Shown piece after piece: positions 30,079 to 39,073 of a stretch of 64,000 nucleotides of DNA. The notes beneath the pieces were generated by a model. That model did no database searches. It was not told the origin of the DNA and was given only the letters and a program-made list of their open reading frames with translations. Positions within the stretch are counted from its first letter, which is position 1, and every line of letters starts with the position of its first letter. The translations under genes were made by a program, and so were the position numbers. Source of the DNA: Prochlorococcus sp. MIT 1300 (GTDB lineage: Bacteria > Cyanobacteriota > Cyanobacteriia > PCC-6307 > Cyanobiaceae); assembly GCF_034092375.1 (NCBI RefSeq), contig NZ_CP139302.1, positions 1,736,001-1,800,000 of the forward strand, read 5' to 3'.

Positions 30079-30606
30079 TTGTTTGGGATTTCCTTGAGTA
30101 GGTCTCTGGATGTTCCCGAAGTAAATCGTATAGACACCCTTGCTCAGGAGCTTGCTTTACTGCAAGACAAGGGTAAGAGACGAATTGCTTTTCTAGGTAG
30201 TAGGCACGTTCCAGTGGTGTCTATACAAATCGTTGAACTAATTGCGAGATCTTTAGCCCAACAAGGTCATTCTTTGATCACTTCTGGCTCACAGGGGGTG
30301 AATGCTGCAGTGATAAGAGGGGTATTAGAAGTTGACCCTTCACTTTTGACTGTTTTGCTGCCTCAAAGCCTCGATAGGCAGGTCCCTGAAATCAGGGATC
30401 AGCTGGCAATGGTTTTGCACTTAATTGAGAAAGCCGAACATGATGACTTGCCTTTACCTATGGCCAGTAGTTTGTGTAATCAAGAAATTATTAATCGTTG
30501 CGATCAGTTAATTTGCTTTGCCTTTCACGACAGCGAGACTTTATTAAACAGCTGTAGAAGTGCTGAGGATATTGGTAAAATTGTTAGCCTTTTGTTTTTT
30601 GACTGA
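30079..30606 (+). CDS. DprA/LOG-like Rossmann-fold protein
   Basis: A protein of about 170-175 residues with a nucleotide-binding Rossmann core related to DprA and LOG proteins: RRIAFLGSRHVPVVSIQIVE, then LITSGSQGVNAAVIRGVLEV and a C-terminal ICFAFHDSETLL. It is much smaller than DprA and lacks the SAM-like and winged-helix parts, so the name DNA recombination mediator is doubtful. Starts are TTG 30079 or TTG 30094; the second fits better to Met-Ser-Arg-Ser. It follows the BioD/DRTGG gene closely, and this pairing suggests a joint but unknown role. Confidence 0.7.
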   Translation: MFGISLSRSLDVPEVNRIDTLAQELALLQDKGKRRIAFLGSRHVPVVSIQIVELIARSLAQQGHSLITSGSQGVNAAVIRGVLEVDPSLLTVLLPQSLDRQVPEIRDQLAMVLHLIEKAEHDDLPLPMASSLCNQEIINRCDQLICFAFHDSETLLNSCRSAEDIGKIVSLLFFD

Positions 30607-30776
30607 ACTTATCTAAATCTGGTTTTTTGCGATTTTTCTCTTGAAATAAACAAACCTAGACTATCCTTTTTGATATATTTCCTTATGCCCGCATAGACTT
30701 GATGGAAAAGGAAAAGACTATAAAATAATGATAAATGAGGGAATTTTAAGCTTCCTCAAGTCAAACCTCTTTCCCT

Positions 30777-31274
30777 ATGGCAGATACTTATTCATTTGAT
30801 GTTGTTTCTGACTTTGACCGTCAAGAGTTAGTAAATGCCTTAGATCAATTGAGAAGAGAGGTTGGTCAGCGATATGATCTAAAAGATTCCAATAGTGAGG
30901 TCCTGCTTGAGGAATCCTCAATTATTATTTCTACTGCTAGTGATATGACATTGAAGGCGGTTGAAGATGTATTAAGGCAAAAAGCTACTAAGCGGAATCT
31001 TTCCTTGAAAATATTTGACTTTCAATCTGTAGAGGCTTCTGGTGGCAATCGGGTTCGACAAGAGGTCAAGCTTAGAAAGGGGCTTAGTCAAGAAATGGCA
31101 AAGAAGTTAAGCAAAGTTGTTCGTGAAAAAATTAAGAAAGTTAGTGTTTCTATTCAAGGTGAAAGCCTTAGAATTGTCGGTAAAAGTAAAGATGACCTTC
31201 AGTCTGCTATTGCTCTCTTGCGGGAGCAAGAAGAAGAATTTGATATACCTCTTCAATTTGAAAATTACAGATAA
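30777..31274 (+). CDS. yajQ: YajQ family nucleotide-binding protein
   Basis: A 165-residue protein of the YajQ/UPF0234 family with start MADTYSFDVVSDFDRQELVN, the central KLRKGLSQEMAKKLSKVVRE stretch and the ending with FDIPLQFENYR. YajQ has two ferredoxin-like domains; homologues bind RNA or nucleotides and, in Xanthomonas, c-di-GMP. Its role in picocyanobacteria is not known. The next gene starts 17 bases later. Confidence 0.93.
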   Translation: MADTYSFDVVSDFDRQELVNALDQLRREVGQRYDLKDSNSEVLLEESSIIISTASDMTLKAVEDVLRQKATKRNLSLKIFDFQSVEASGGNRVRQEVKLRKGLSQEMAKKLSKVVREKIKKVSVSIQGESLRIVGKSKDDLQSAIALLREQEEEFDIPLQFENYR

Positions 31275-31291
31275 AGTTCTTGCTAAAATAA

Positions 31292-31525
31292 TTGAGTTTT
31301 AATTCATTGGATAAAGATAGTTTAGAAGCTATTGAATCAGTTGTCGCAAGAGCTATTTCTCTTGCGGGTCAGCCCCCTAAAGATGTCGAGCGGGCTTGTT
31401 GGTTGGCTGTACATGAATACTGCCATGGGTTTATGCCTTCTGAATATGATATTCGTGAGACCGATGAAGACTTCTATCTTGAAGTGCTTGCAAAAGTTCG
31501 TTTAACTATTCAGATTGACTTTTAG
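31292..31525 (+). CDS. small conserved cyanobacterial protein
   Basis: A 77-residue acidic protein, probably helical, with a TTG start at 31292, shortly after yajQ. It contains AWLAVHEYCHGFMP-like residues (here CWLAVHEYCHGFMPSEYDIR), including a His and Cys that could bind metal, but I know no function. No signal peptide or membrane segment. A later start is possible but no ATG lies near. Likely cotranscribed with yajQ. Confidence 0.6.
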   Translation: MSFNSLDKDSLEAIESVVARAISLAGQPPKDVERACWLAVHEYCHGFMPSEYDIRETDEDFYLEVLAKVRLTIQIDF

Positions 31526-31663
31526 TTGAAGTGTAATCCTTTAGCGATTTGAGTCTCATTCAGGCGGAGTGCTAGTGCTGCAACCCAGCTTGAATTAAAG
31601 AATGGGTTTGTTCATCACATCTTGCGGCAGTTCTCAATATTATGAAGTTACTAACTTTTGGTT

Positions 31664-32467
31664 ATGACTACTCCTTTTCGCAACGTTACCCCTAATGGTC
31701 CCTCGGGGTCAGCAACACTCCTATTAGCCCTATCATTTACTGGTCTTCTCCTTCTAGCGCAATGCCTTTTCATTGTGCCTGCTGGACAGGTTGCTGTAGT
31801 CACCACCTTGGGGAAAGTCAGTGGTGGGTCTAGGCGCCCTGGGCTGAACCTAAAAATACCTTTTCTTCAGTCCGTTTATCCCTTTGATGTACGCACTCAA
31901 GTGAGACCAGAGAAGTTTGCAACACTGACCAAAGATTTACAAGTAATTGAAGCTACAGCAACGATTAAATATGCAGTAAAACCTACTGAAGCGGGAAGGG
32001 TTTATAGCACGATTGCCTATAACGATAGAGAAGTTTATCCTCGAATAATACAACCTTCTTTGCTAAAGGCTTTAAAGTCAGTTTTTTCTCAATATGAGTT
32101 GGTTACTATTGCAAGTAAGTGGAGCGATATATCTGAGATTGTAGAAAAAACTGTGGCCGAAGAGCTTGATAAGTTCGACTATGTTGACGTTCGCGGTCTT
32201 GATTTGACTGGACTTGAAATTGCTGAGGAGTATCGTGCAGCTATTGAGCAAAAACAGATAGCTGAGCAGCAACTTCTTAGAGCACAAACTGAAGTTAAAA
32301 TCGCAGAGCAAGAAGCCTTAAGATATGAAACCCTTACTCAGAGCCTTGATGACCAAGTTTTATTCAAATTATTTCTAGATAAATGGGACGGAAAAACCCA
32401 GGTTGTGCCTGCTTTGCCAGGAAGCAAGAGCTCGGGAACACCAGTAATAGTAGGAGGGAAGAGATAA
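31664..32467 (+). CDS. band 7/prohibitin family membrane protein (HflC-like)
   Basis: A 267-residue SPFH-domain protein from ATG 31664. One N-terminal membrane span (about residues 17-38) is followed by the band-7 domain (VPAGQVAVVTTLGKVSGGSR, then FDVRTQVRPEKFATLTKD) and a C-terminal coiled coil at about residues 185-225 rich in Glu, Gln and Ala. Such proteins form ring-like scaffolds that regulate FtsH proteases or stay as prohibitin homologues in thylakoids. The TTG two codons upstream is rejected. An AT-rich inverted repeat covers its stop codon. Confidence 0.9.
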   Translation: MTTPFRNVTPNGPSGSATLLLALSFTGLLLLAQCLFIVPAGQVAVVTTLGKVSGGSRRPGLNLKIPFLQSVYPFDVRTQVRPEKFATLTKDLQVIEATATIKYAVKPTEAGRVYSTIAYNDREVYPRIIQPSLLKALKSVFSQYELVTIASKWSDISEIVEKTVAEELDKFDYVDVRGLDLTGLEIAEEYRAAIEQKQIAEQQLLRAQTEVKIAEQEALRYETLTQSLDDQVLFKLFLDKWDGKTQVVPALPGSKSSGTPVIVGGKR

Positions 32468-32503
32468 GTTTTTTTGATTTATAAATTACGTCCAAAAACT
32501 TAT
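32464..32503. terminator. AT-rich inverted repeat, possible two-way terminator
   Basis: ATAAGTTTTT (32464-32473) pairs exactly with AAAAACTTAT (32494-32503) over a 20-base loop, between the convergent band-7 gene and the next minus-strand gene. The stem is weak because it has only one G-C pair, so termination would rely on the U tracts. It overlaps the band-7 stop codon. Confidence 0.45.
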
Positions 32504-32520
32504 TATATTACTACGATTAA

Positions 32521-33054
32521 TTATCTTTTTGTTCCCCAGAAGATATTTCTCACTAATGAATAAGCTAAAGTGAATAAAAGCAGAAATAAAATAAAGTTGA
32601 TTATTAATGCTATGCCCCCTAATGTGAAGATGAAGCTTAAAACAAATAAAACTATTAATGAGATTGAGGAGATTATGCGTTTTAGGCGTTTCTTCCAGTG
32701 AGATCCATTTAGTCTGTCCAATTCTTTAAGAACTTCCTGTTGAGCTTTAGAAAGACTATATATGTCTCTTGCATGCCATTTTGCTGATTCTCTAGCTGTT
32801 ATGAAACTACTTTTTCTTTGAATTTCCCCAAAGAGGCCTCTTGGTTCTGTTATATATGCTTTTAAAAGGACTTTGAGGGAGAGAATGAGGTTGTTTTTTG
32901 CATAGTCTATTTCCCTTTGTATTTGTTTAACCTCTTCTTCAAGTACTTCCTTCGAACGATATTTATTTCCATGCATGTCATCAGTCTTGATAATTGCAGT
33001 ATGGATTTTCTTTTGGTTCTCTTTAAAGCGTTTTAGGCGTCTGAAAATAAACAT
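32521..33054 (-). CDS. putative membrane protein of unknown function
   Basis: A 177-residue basic protein. The first ~115 residues are helical, charged and probably form a coiled coil (KEVLEEEVKQIQREIDYAKN), and the last 50 residues hold two adjacent hydrophobic segments, near 122-145 and 148-168, with a basic end. This predicts a cytoplasmic N-terminus anchored by a C-terminal hairpin. I recognise no family. It is more AT-rich than the neighbours, as fast-evolving accessory genes often are. Confidence 0.6.
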   Translation of the reverse strand: MFIFRRLKRFKENQKKIHTAIIKTDDMHGNKYRSKEVLEEEVKQIQREIDYAKNNLILSLKVLLKAYITEPRGLFGEIQRKSSFITARESAKWHARDIYSLSKAQQEVLKELDRLNGSHWKKRLKRIISSISLIVLFVLSFIFTLGGIALIINFILFLLLFTLAYSLVRNIFWGTKR

Positions 33055-33074
33055 ATTTTTTGCTAGAAGTTGAA

Positions 33075-33266
33075 TTAATCGTAATTACCTGGGGTGATCC
33101 ATGCATATTGCCACAGGTGCATTATCTCTGCATTGATAGCATCATATCCAGTTAATAAATTCACAGGATGAGATTTTCTAAATGGCCTTAGTTTAATTAT
33201 ATAAAAAATTGGAAACTGCTTTTCTTTATTAGGGTTAACCCCTTCAGAAGTAATAATGGAAATCAA
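33075..33266 (-). CDS. small open reading frame coupled to hemL
   Basis: A 63-residue frame whose TTG start overlaps the hemL stop in TTGA, so it could be translated by coupling. The middle and end ([20 protein letters not shown], then a Trp-rich tail) have a balanced composition that looks coding rather than random. There is no ATG start. I do not know a function. A shorter product starting further inside, or no product at all, remains possible. Confidence 0.45.
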   Translation of the reverse strand: MISIITSEGVNPNKEKQFPIFYIIKLRPFRKSHPVNLLTGYDAINAEIMHLWQYAWITPGNYD

Positions 33267-34564
33267 GCAATTTCTGCAAAACTTTCTTTAAATGCTTGCA
33301 AAGTTGCATCAATATCGGCTTCTGAATGGGCAAGAGATGTGAAGCCAGCCTCGAAGGCACTTGGTGCAAGATAAACACCCTTTTCAAGCATTGATCTATG
33401 TAATCTGCCAAAGCGATCTGTATCAGCACCTTTGGCCTCTTCAAAGTTCCTTACAGGCCCTTCGCATAGATAAAAGCCAAACATTGCACTAATACTGCTA
33501 CCAGTTATTGAGAGGCCAGATTCATTTGCAGCCTTCAAAATTCCTTTAAGTAATCTTTGTGTTGTTGCTTCTAATCGCTCATAGGTTCCTTCTTGGCGAA
33601 GCAGTTCAAGTGTTTTGATGCCCGCTGTCATTGCCAAGGGATTCCCGCTGAGAGTTCCTGCTTGATACATAGGGCCTGCTGGTGCAACCATTGCCATGAT
33701 TTCTGCTCTGCCTCCATAAGCTCCTACAGGAAGGCCTCCTCCAATTACTTTCCCCATTGTTGTTAGATCTGGAATTACTCCGAATCTCTCTTGAGCTCCT
33801 CCGTAACTGATTCTGAAACCGGTCATCACTTCATCAAAAACCAGAAGAGCGCCGTTTTCCTTAGTTAATTCTCTAAGCCCTTCTAGGAAACCTGGTTCAG
33901 GAGTAATAAATCCTGCATTGCCAACAACAGGCTCAAGGATTACACCGCTTATCGCATCTGGATTTTCAGCAAAGAGTTCTTTGACTGCCTCTAGGTCGTT
34001 GTAAGGGGCTGTAAGGGTGTTTGAAGTTGTACTTCTAGGCACTCCCGGTGAATCAGGAAGCCCAAGAGTCGCAACACCCGAACCGGCTTTTACAAGGAAC
34101 ATGTCTGCATGACCGTGATAGCAGCCTTCGAATTTGATCACTTTGTCCCTACCGGTAAAAGCTCTCATTAGGCGCAGGACTGCCATGCATGCTTCAGTGC
34201 CGCTATTTACAAAACGAACCATCTCCACGCTAGGGACGGCATCAATAACCATTTGGGCTAAATGGTTTTCTAGTTCGCAAGGGGCTCCAAAACTAGTGCC
34301 TTTCTCCAGAGTCTCTTGCAGGGCGGATATCACCTCAGGATGCGCATGTCCGCAAATGGCTGGTCCCCAGCTCCCTACATAGTCGATGAAACGATTTCCA
34401 TCTACGTCCCATGCATAGGGGCCTTTTACTCGATCAAAGACGATTGGCTGTCCGCCAACTGATCGAAATGCTCTAACGGGAGAGCTGACACCACCAGGCA
34501 TAAGCTCTTGAGCGGTGCCGAAAATAGCCTGGGAACGGCTTGTGTTTAAGGCGTTAGCTGTCAC
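33263..34564 (-). CDS. hemL: glutamate-1-semialdehyde 2,1-aminomutase
   Basis: PLP enzyme that turns glutamate-1-semialdehyde into 5-aminolevulinate, the precursor of haem, chlorophyll and corrins. The 433-residue protein has the class III aminotransferase features: [48 protein letters not shown], and the PLP lysine Lys272 in [13 protein letters not shown]. It uses the product of glutamyl-tRNA reductase, so it links to gltX in this window. The gene is divergent from glcD, with about 130 bases between starts. Confidence 0.98.
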   Translation of the reverse strand: MTANALNTSRSQAIFGTAQELMPGGVSSPVRAFRSVGGQPIVFDRVKGPYAWDVDGNRFIDYVGSWGPAICGHAHPEVISALQETLEKGTSFGAPCELENHLAQMVIDAVPSVEMVRFVNSGTEACMAVLRLMRAFTGRDKVIKFEGCYHGHADMFLVKAGSGVATLGLPDSPGVPRSTTSNTLTAPYNDLEAVKELFAENPDAISGVILEPVVGNAGFITPEPGFLEGLRELTKENGALLVFDEVMTGFRISYGGAQERFGVIPDLTTMGKVIGGGLPVGAYGGRAEIMAMVAPAGPMYQAGTLSGNPLAMTAGIKTLELLRQEGTYERLEATTQRLLKGILKAANESGLSITGSSISAMFGFYLCEGPVRNFEEAKGADTDRFGRLHRSMLEKGVYLAPSAFEAGFTSLAHSEADIDATLQAFKESFAEIA

Positions 34565-34696
34565 AGGGTGATGCCGATTGGGTTCTAAACCGATGGGTAT
34601 CTTGCCTTAAATAGGTCGAATACGTCTCAACTTTATTTTTGTATTGCATGTCTTCGTTGTTGATTCTCTAGGTTACTAAAAAGCCGAGCTTTCACC

Positions 34697-36169
34697 TTGA
34701 ACCACGACTGGGCTGTTCTGGAAAGGGAACTTAGGGAATTCCTTCCAAAGAAAGCTGTGATCAATAAGCGTCAAGATTTGCTCGTTTATGACTGTGATGG
34801 ACTCACCATCAATCGTCATGAACCTCCTCTGGCCGTTTTGCCTGAGACAACTGAACACGTTTCTAGGATTCTCTCTAGTTGTCACAAGCATGGGATCCCT
34901 TTTGTCGCAAGGGGAAGTGGAACAGGACTTTCAGGTGGTGCTGTAGTCGAGAAGGAGGCTCTGCTTGTCATAACTAGTCGCATGCGAGAAGTCCTTTCAA
35001 TTGATTTGGATAATCAAAAAATTGTCGTACAGCCTGGTGTTATCAATAGTTGGGTTACACGTGCTGTCTCTGGAGAAGGGTTTTATTACGCGCCAGATCC
35101 ATCTAGTCAGGTCGTTTGCAGTATTGGAGGCAACATTGCAGAAAATTCAGGTGGTGTTCACTGTTTGAAATATGGGGTGACAAGTAATCATGTTCTTGGT
35201 TTAGAAGTAGTGCTTCCTGATGGCCAAATTACAAATTTGGCAGGAGAACTTTATGAATATCCTGAACTCGATTTGCGAGGTGCTTTTATTGGAAGTGAAG
35301 GGACTCTTGGAATAGCCACTTCTATTACCTTAAGACTTTTAAGGGCTCCAGAACATGTAACTGTTTTGTTGGCAGACTTCTTAAATATTGAAGAGGCTGG
35401 TGAGGCAGTACGTCTTGTAACAAGGGCAGGGCTTTTACCTGCTGGCATGGAAATAATGGACAATTTTATGATTAATGCAGTAGATGATCTTTTTGGCTTT
35501 GATGAATATCCCCGTGATGCTGGGGCTGTCTTATTGATTGAATTAGATGGTCAAAATGAAGAAGTTAATTTTTCGGCAGAGAAAGCAATAGAAATATGTA
35601 AACAAACAGGTGCTAGAACTGTTAGGCGTGCTGACGAAGTATCGGATAGAAATTTACTCTGGAAGGGGCGTAAAGCTGCTTTTGCAGCTGTTGGTCAAAT
35701 CTCATCTGGGTATTATGTACAAGACGGAGTTGTGCCAAGGAGTACACTGCCAAAAGTCCTTTCAGAAATAGAGAAGTTGAGTGCAATATATGAACTTCCT
35801 GTAGCAAATGTTTTTCATGCAGGTGATGGAAATTTACATCCTTTGATTCTTTATGATCCAATGATTCCTGATATTGAAGTTAAGGTCACAGAGTTGGGAG
35901 CAGCGATTCTTCGTGAATGTTTGGCTGTTGGCGGCAGTATTACTGGAGAACATGGTATTGGCTCAGATAAGAGATGTTATTTGGATTGGATGTTTAGCAG
36001 TGATGATTTGGCGACGATGAGCTTGGTGCGCCAGGCATTTGATCCAGATGGTCTGGCTAACCCAGGTAAAATATTTCCAACACCGCGAAGCTGTGGTGAA
36101 TCATCTCGCAGAAAAGTAAATATGAAAATCAAGAAGAATTATCAATTTAATGATCTAGAGGCCTTTTGA
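34697..36169 (+). CDS. glcD: FAD-binding glycolate oxidase/dehydrogenase subunit GlcD
   Basis: Oxidises glycolate formed by Rubisco oxygenation to glyoxylate. The 490-residue FAD-linked oxidase has the FAD motif VARGSGTGLSGGAV near residue 74, GGNIAENSGGVHCLKYGVTS, the GSEGTLGIATS motif and C-terminal FHAGDGNLHPLILYD with metal-binding His, and ends in the usual NPGKIFPT followed by an extra ~30-residue basic tail. The TTG at 34697 is the only near start that keeps the complete N-terminus. Photorespiration is the likely context; a D-lactate dehydrogenase role cannot be excluded. Confidence 0.93.
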   Translation: MNHDWAVLERELREFLPKKAVINKRQDLLVYDCDGLTINRHEPPLAVLPETTEHVSRILSSCHKHGIPFVARGSGTGLSGGAVVEKEALLVITSRMREVLSIDLDNQKIVVQPGVINSWVTRAVSGEGFYYAPDPSSQVVCSIGGNIAENSGGVHCLKYGVTSNHVLGLEVVLPDGQITNLAGELYEYPELDLRGAFIGSEGTLGIATSITLRLLRAPEHVTVLLADFLNIEEAGEAVRLVTRAGLLPAGMEIMDNFMINAVDDLFGFDEYPRDAGAVLLIELDGQNEEVNFSAEKAIEICKQTGARTVRRADEVSDRNLLWKGRKAAFAAVGQISSGYYVQDGVVPRSTLPKVLSEIEKLSAIYELPVANVFHAGDGNLHPLILYDPMIPDIEVKVTELGAAILRECLAVGGSITGEHGIGSDKRCYLDWMFSSDDLATMSLVRQAFDPDGLANPGKIFPTPRSCGESSRRKVNMKIKKNYQFNDLEAF

Positions 36170-36229
36170 TTTGTTTCGAGGCTTTGATGTTCCTAATTTT
36201 AAGGGTTAATTCTTAAGAATAGTTTTTAC

Positions 36230-37045
36230 TTATTCCTCTTCTAATTCAATTGGCCAACAAATTTCTACCATTACAGGAGCATGATCACTGGGCTGGGTAT
36301 TTCCGCGTACGTCCTTGTGTATTGCACAGCTCTTTGCGTAAGAAAGTAATTCATTGCATAAGTAAATGTGATCAATTCTCCATCCTCTATCGCGATCCCA
36401 AGCCCCAGTTCGGTAATCCCACCAACTCCAATGATTGCTGTTTGGTTCGAAAATTCTGAAGACATCATGGAGTCTGCTCCCTAGGACTTTTTGTAAAGCT
36501 TCTCTTTCTTCTTTACTTGCCATGATTCCACCACTTAAACGGTTGGGATCATGAATGTCCTTATCTTCGAGAGCAATGTTGAAGTCTCCTACCACGCAAA
36601 GTGGTTCATCTCTTTGGTTTTGTTTTTCAAGGTATTTATGCAAGCAAGCAAGCCATTCGAGTTTGTAATTGAACTTTGGTGATTTAAGAGCAGATCCATT
36701 GGGAACGTATAGGTTTACGATTCGAATTCCATCAATTAGAGCACTGATCACTCTCTTTTGTTCTCCAAGTCGAATCGCATTTGGATCATCTGTTAACTCG
36801 CCTATGAATCCAAAACGTACATCTTCAATATTCGTCTTGCTTATTAGCGCAACACCGTTATAAGCTTTTTGCCCGTGGAACTGGACTTGATATCCCTCGG
36901 CGGAAAAATCTTCATGAGGGAAAAGAGGATCATCAACTTTAGTTTCCTGTAAGCAGAGAACATCTGGACTTGCTTCTTTTAGCCAAGTCCTTACCTGCTC
37001 ACTGCGCGTGCGGATAGAGTTGACGTTCCAGGTTGCAATTCTCAC
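36230..37045 (-). CDS. xthA: exodeoxyribonuclease III / AP endonuclease
   Basis: Repairs abasic sites and degrades 3' ends of duplex DNA. The 271-residue protein shows ATWNVNSIRTR at the N-terminus, CLQETKVDDP with the metal-binding Glu, the VGDFNIALEDKDIHDP motif, WWDYRTGAWDRDRGWRIDHI and SDHAPVMVEI with the catalytic Asp-His. Full length for the exo III branch of the EEP superfamily. It converges with glcD across about 60 bases. Confidence 0.96.
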   Translation of the reverse strand: MRIATWNVNSIRTRSEQVRTWLKEASPDVLCLQETKVDDPLFPHEDFSAEGYQVQFHGQKAYNGVALISKTNIEDVRFGFIGELTDDPNAIRLGEQKRVISALIDGIRIVNLYVPNGSALKSPKFNYKLEWLACLHKYLEKQNQRDEPLCVVGDFNIALEDKDIHDPNRLSGGIMASKEEREALQKVLGSRLHDVFRIFEPNSNHWSWWDYRTGAWDRDRGWRIDHIYLCNELLSYAKSCAIHKDVRGNTQPSDHAPVMVEICWPIELEEE

Positions 37046-37108
37046 AAGTCCGAAATTTTGTAGAAAACCCTATAGGATGGTTTTCATGATATTAGAGGAG
37101 CAATTGAA

Positions 37109-37411
37109 TTGAATAGAAAATCAGTGCGCTTTATCTCTAATGTCCTAGTTAATCTTTTTGCTTCATTCCCAATAGTAGTTGGTTCGATAATAGATTTTGC
37201 TAGTGCTGAAGTTACCGGACTTGAGGTCCAGTCTCCGCACGAAAGAGATATTTTCAATACTTCTCCTGGAAGTGGTCAGCCAAATGTTTTTGAAGTTACT
37301 AATCCAATGCAATTAATGAATCAGTTGCGACGAATGACTGCAATGGATGATGCGACTAGTCCTTCGGAAGCAGTTGATGCTGCTCTTGATGCGCTTGAAT
37401 TAGATCAATGA
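37109..37411 (+). CDS. small secreted or membrane-anchored protein, unknown
   Basis: A 100-residue protein with TTG start, an N-terminal hydrophobic segment (about residues 10-32) that looks like a signal peptide ending Ala-Ser-Ala, and an acidic Met/Asp-rich rest (MQLMNQLRRMTAMDD, then Ala-rich end). I know similar small exported proteins only from marine picocyanobacteria. Function unknown. It is divergent from xthA with a 60-base spacer. Confidence 0.6.
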   Translation: MNRKSVRFISNVLVNLFASFPIVVGSIIDFASAEVTGLEVQSPHERDIFNTSPGSGQPNVFEVTNPMQLMNQLRRMTAMDDATSPSEAVDAALDALELDQ

Positions 37412-37440
37412 AATAAAAACCAAATTTCCGTAAATTATGT

Positions 37441-38232
37441 TTATCGATAATCCAAGTTAGATCTTTCGGCCTGGAGGCCCCACTCGCTAGCAAGGTCATC
37501 AATAAGAGAATCTATCTGCCCTGGCTTAGTTCTTCTTTTACGTGCTTCCCTAAGAAGTAATTGTGCTTCGCTAAAGAGTTTTTCCTTCTGCTTCATTTCT
37601 GCTAGTGCTATTACAGGTTTGGCATCACCTTTCATTTCTTCCGCTAATAATTTGTAAATCAACTCTGCAGAAGAGCTTTGTTTCATGTTTTGGTGGAGAT
37701 CTGCCAATAGAAGCCCTAACCTCATTCGATTGGGTTTGGTTGCATTCTCGAAGCGCTTTTTAATTAATGAAAGCGAAGCATATGGGGTTTTATTTTCAAT
37801 ATCAAGTAATGCCTTTAGCTCAAGAATCTCTATATTTTTATGATGAACGCCAGCTAAATAGTTGATTTCTTCCAAAGCTATTTTCTTGTCACCCGTTTGA
37901 CGCTTCAGCTCTACTAGAAGCAGCCTCCAGCCTAGCTTTGATTGATCTTTGTCAACGATCTCCTCAACAGCGGATCTGGCTTCCTGAATTCGGCCGAGAG
38001 TTAATAGGCTTTTTATCATCTTTTTCTCAGCTTTGGGATTGAGACCAAGGCTGTGATGCCTTTTCAAAAGGATATTTACACGACTTTCGAGAATCCTTCT
38101 GTCCCCAGACCTTCTTGACTCTGTTGAAAGAGAACTAGCTAATACCCAGCAAAGGCCAAATGCCATCACTAGTAAAGTCAGTGCTTGAACTGGTTGGGAA
38201 GAGAGAAAAATCTTCTTGTTTGTCTTGTCCAA
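37441..38232 (-). CDS. membrane-anchored TPR-like protein
   Basis: A 263-residue protein with one N-terminal membrane span at about residues 12-32 and then a series of degenerate 34-residue helical repeats (KKMIKSLLTLGRIQEARSAV; LLLADLHQNMKQSSSAELIY) that look like tetratricopeptide repeats. Such proteins are scaffolds for protein complexes at the membrane. No enzyme motif. I recognise it as a cyanobacterial conserved hypothetical. It is divergent from the next gene with about 90 bases between starts. Confidence 0.65.
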   Translation of the reverse strand: MDKTNKKIFLSSQPVQALTLLVMAFGLCWVLASSLSTESRRSGDRRILESRVNILLKRHHSLGLNPKAEKKMIKSLLTLGRIQEARSAVEEIVDKDQSKLGWRLLLVELKRQTGDKKIALEEINYLAGVHHKNIEILELKALLDIENKTPYASLSLIKKRFENATKPNRMRLGLLLADLHQNMKQSSSAELIYKLLAEEMKGDAKPVIALAEMKQKEKLFSEAQLLLREARKRRTKPGQIDSLIDDLASEWGLQAERSNLDYR

Positions 38233-38320
38233 CTAAAGCAGGTAGAAATAATGATTAGTTTGAGGTTGGCTGGCAACTCTGGCTAGATTAAGTACTGGAC
38301 GAATAAATCTTTTTTTTTCG

Positions 38321-39010
38321 ATGCGCGTCCATCCAATCCCTCCGGTTACAGAACCCTTGCAATACCGGGCTATAGGTATCGTACGAGGAATTTACCAACC
38401 TGAAGACTCTGAACAGTTAACAAGAGGATTTCTTGTTGATTCCAAAGGAGAAAAGGTTGAGGCCGTAGTGCTTGGAAGAGTTTTAACTTTAATGCGCCGT
38501 CATTTGGCGATCGACAAGCCTCATTTATGGGTCGTTTACCCTCGTTGTCGGGAAGAAAGTCACTTACATCTTCAAATTGTTGGCATATGGGAGCCAAGCT
38601 CCTTATATAGAGCAGATTCACAAAGTGCTGGGGTTGATCCAAATTTGTCTATATCAAATGACCTAACTGATACTTTGCCTGAGGGAGATGACTATTTCTC
38701 TATACGTGGGGAGCTTATTTTTACACGGCCTGAGACTAGGGAATTAGTTGTCAAGGTTAGGCAGAAACGCAGGGCTAATGGCAGTCGACCTATTCCATTT
38801 AAGCTTCAGATTAAGGGAGATCTTCCCTTGAAAAACTTACGTCATTTTGTTTCAATGGATGTGAGGCGAATTGGACAGGAACTTCATTTAGAAGATTGCA
38901 AAGTGCTAGAGGCTCTCCAAGAGAAGGTGGGCAAACGCCGTGGAGTTGCAGGCAAAGGCTCTATAAATAAAAGACAATTTAATAACAAAGAGAAATCTTC
39001 TAATTCCTAA
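38321..39010 (+). CDS. conserved cyanobacterial protein of unknown function
   Basis: A 229-residue soluble protein with conserved core AIGIVRGIYQPEDSEQLTRG near residue 18, a VVYPRCRE stretch, and a second beta-rich half (SIRGELIFTRPETRELVVKV, IPFKLQIKGDLP) that ends in a basic, Lys- and Asn-rich tail. I recall it as a conserved cyanobacterial hypothetical without a known role. It is followed after about 60 bases by larC on the same strand. The basic end may bind RNA, but this is only a guess. Confidence 0.7.
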   Translation: MRVHPIPPVTEPLQYRAIGIVRGIYQPEDSEQLTRGFLVDSKGEKVEAVVLGRVLTLMRRHLAIDKPHLWVVYPRCREESHLHLQIVGIWEPSSLYRADSQSAGVDPNLSISNDLTDTLPEGDDYFSIRGELIFTRPETRELVVKVRQKRRANGSRPIPFKLQIKGDLPLKNLRHFVSMDVRRIGQELHLEDCKVLEALQEKVGKRRGVAGKGSINKRQFNNKEKSSNS

Positions 39011-39073
39011 TTCTTCTCTTTGAGCCTTTTGACTTTTTCATAAACTTTCTCGAGCTTGAGTGACCTTTGGTAA

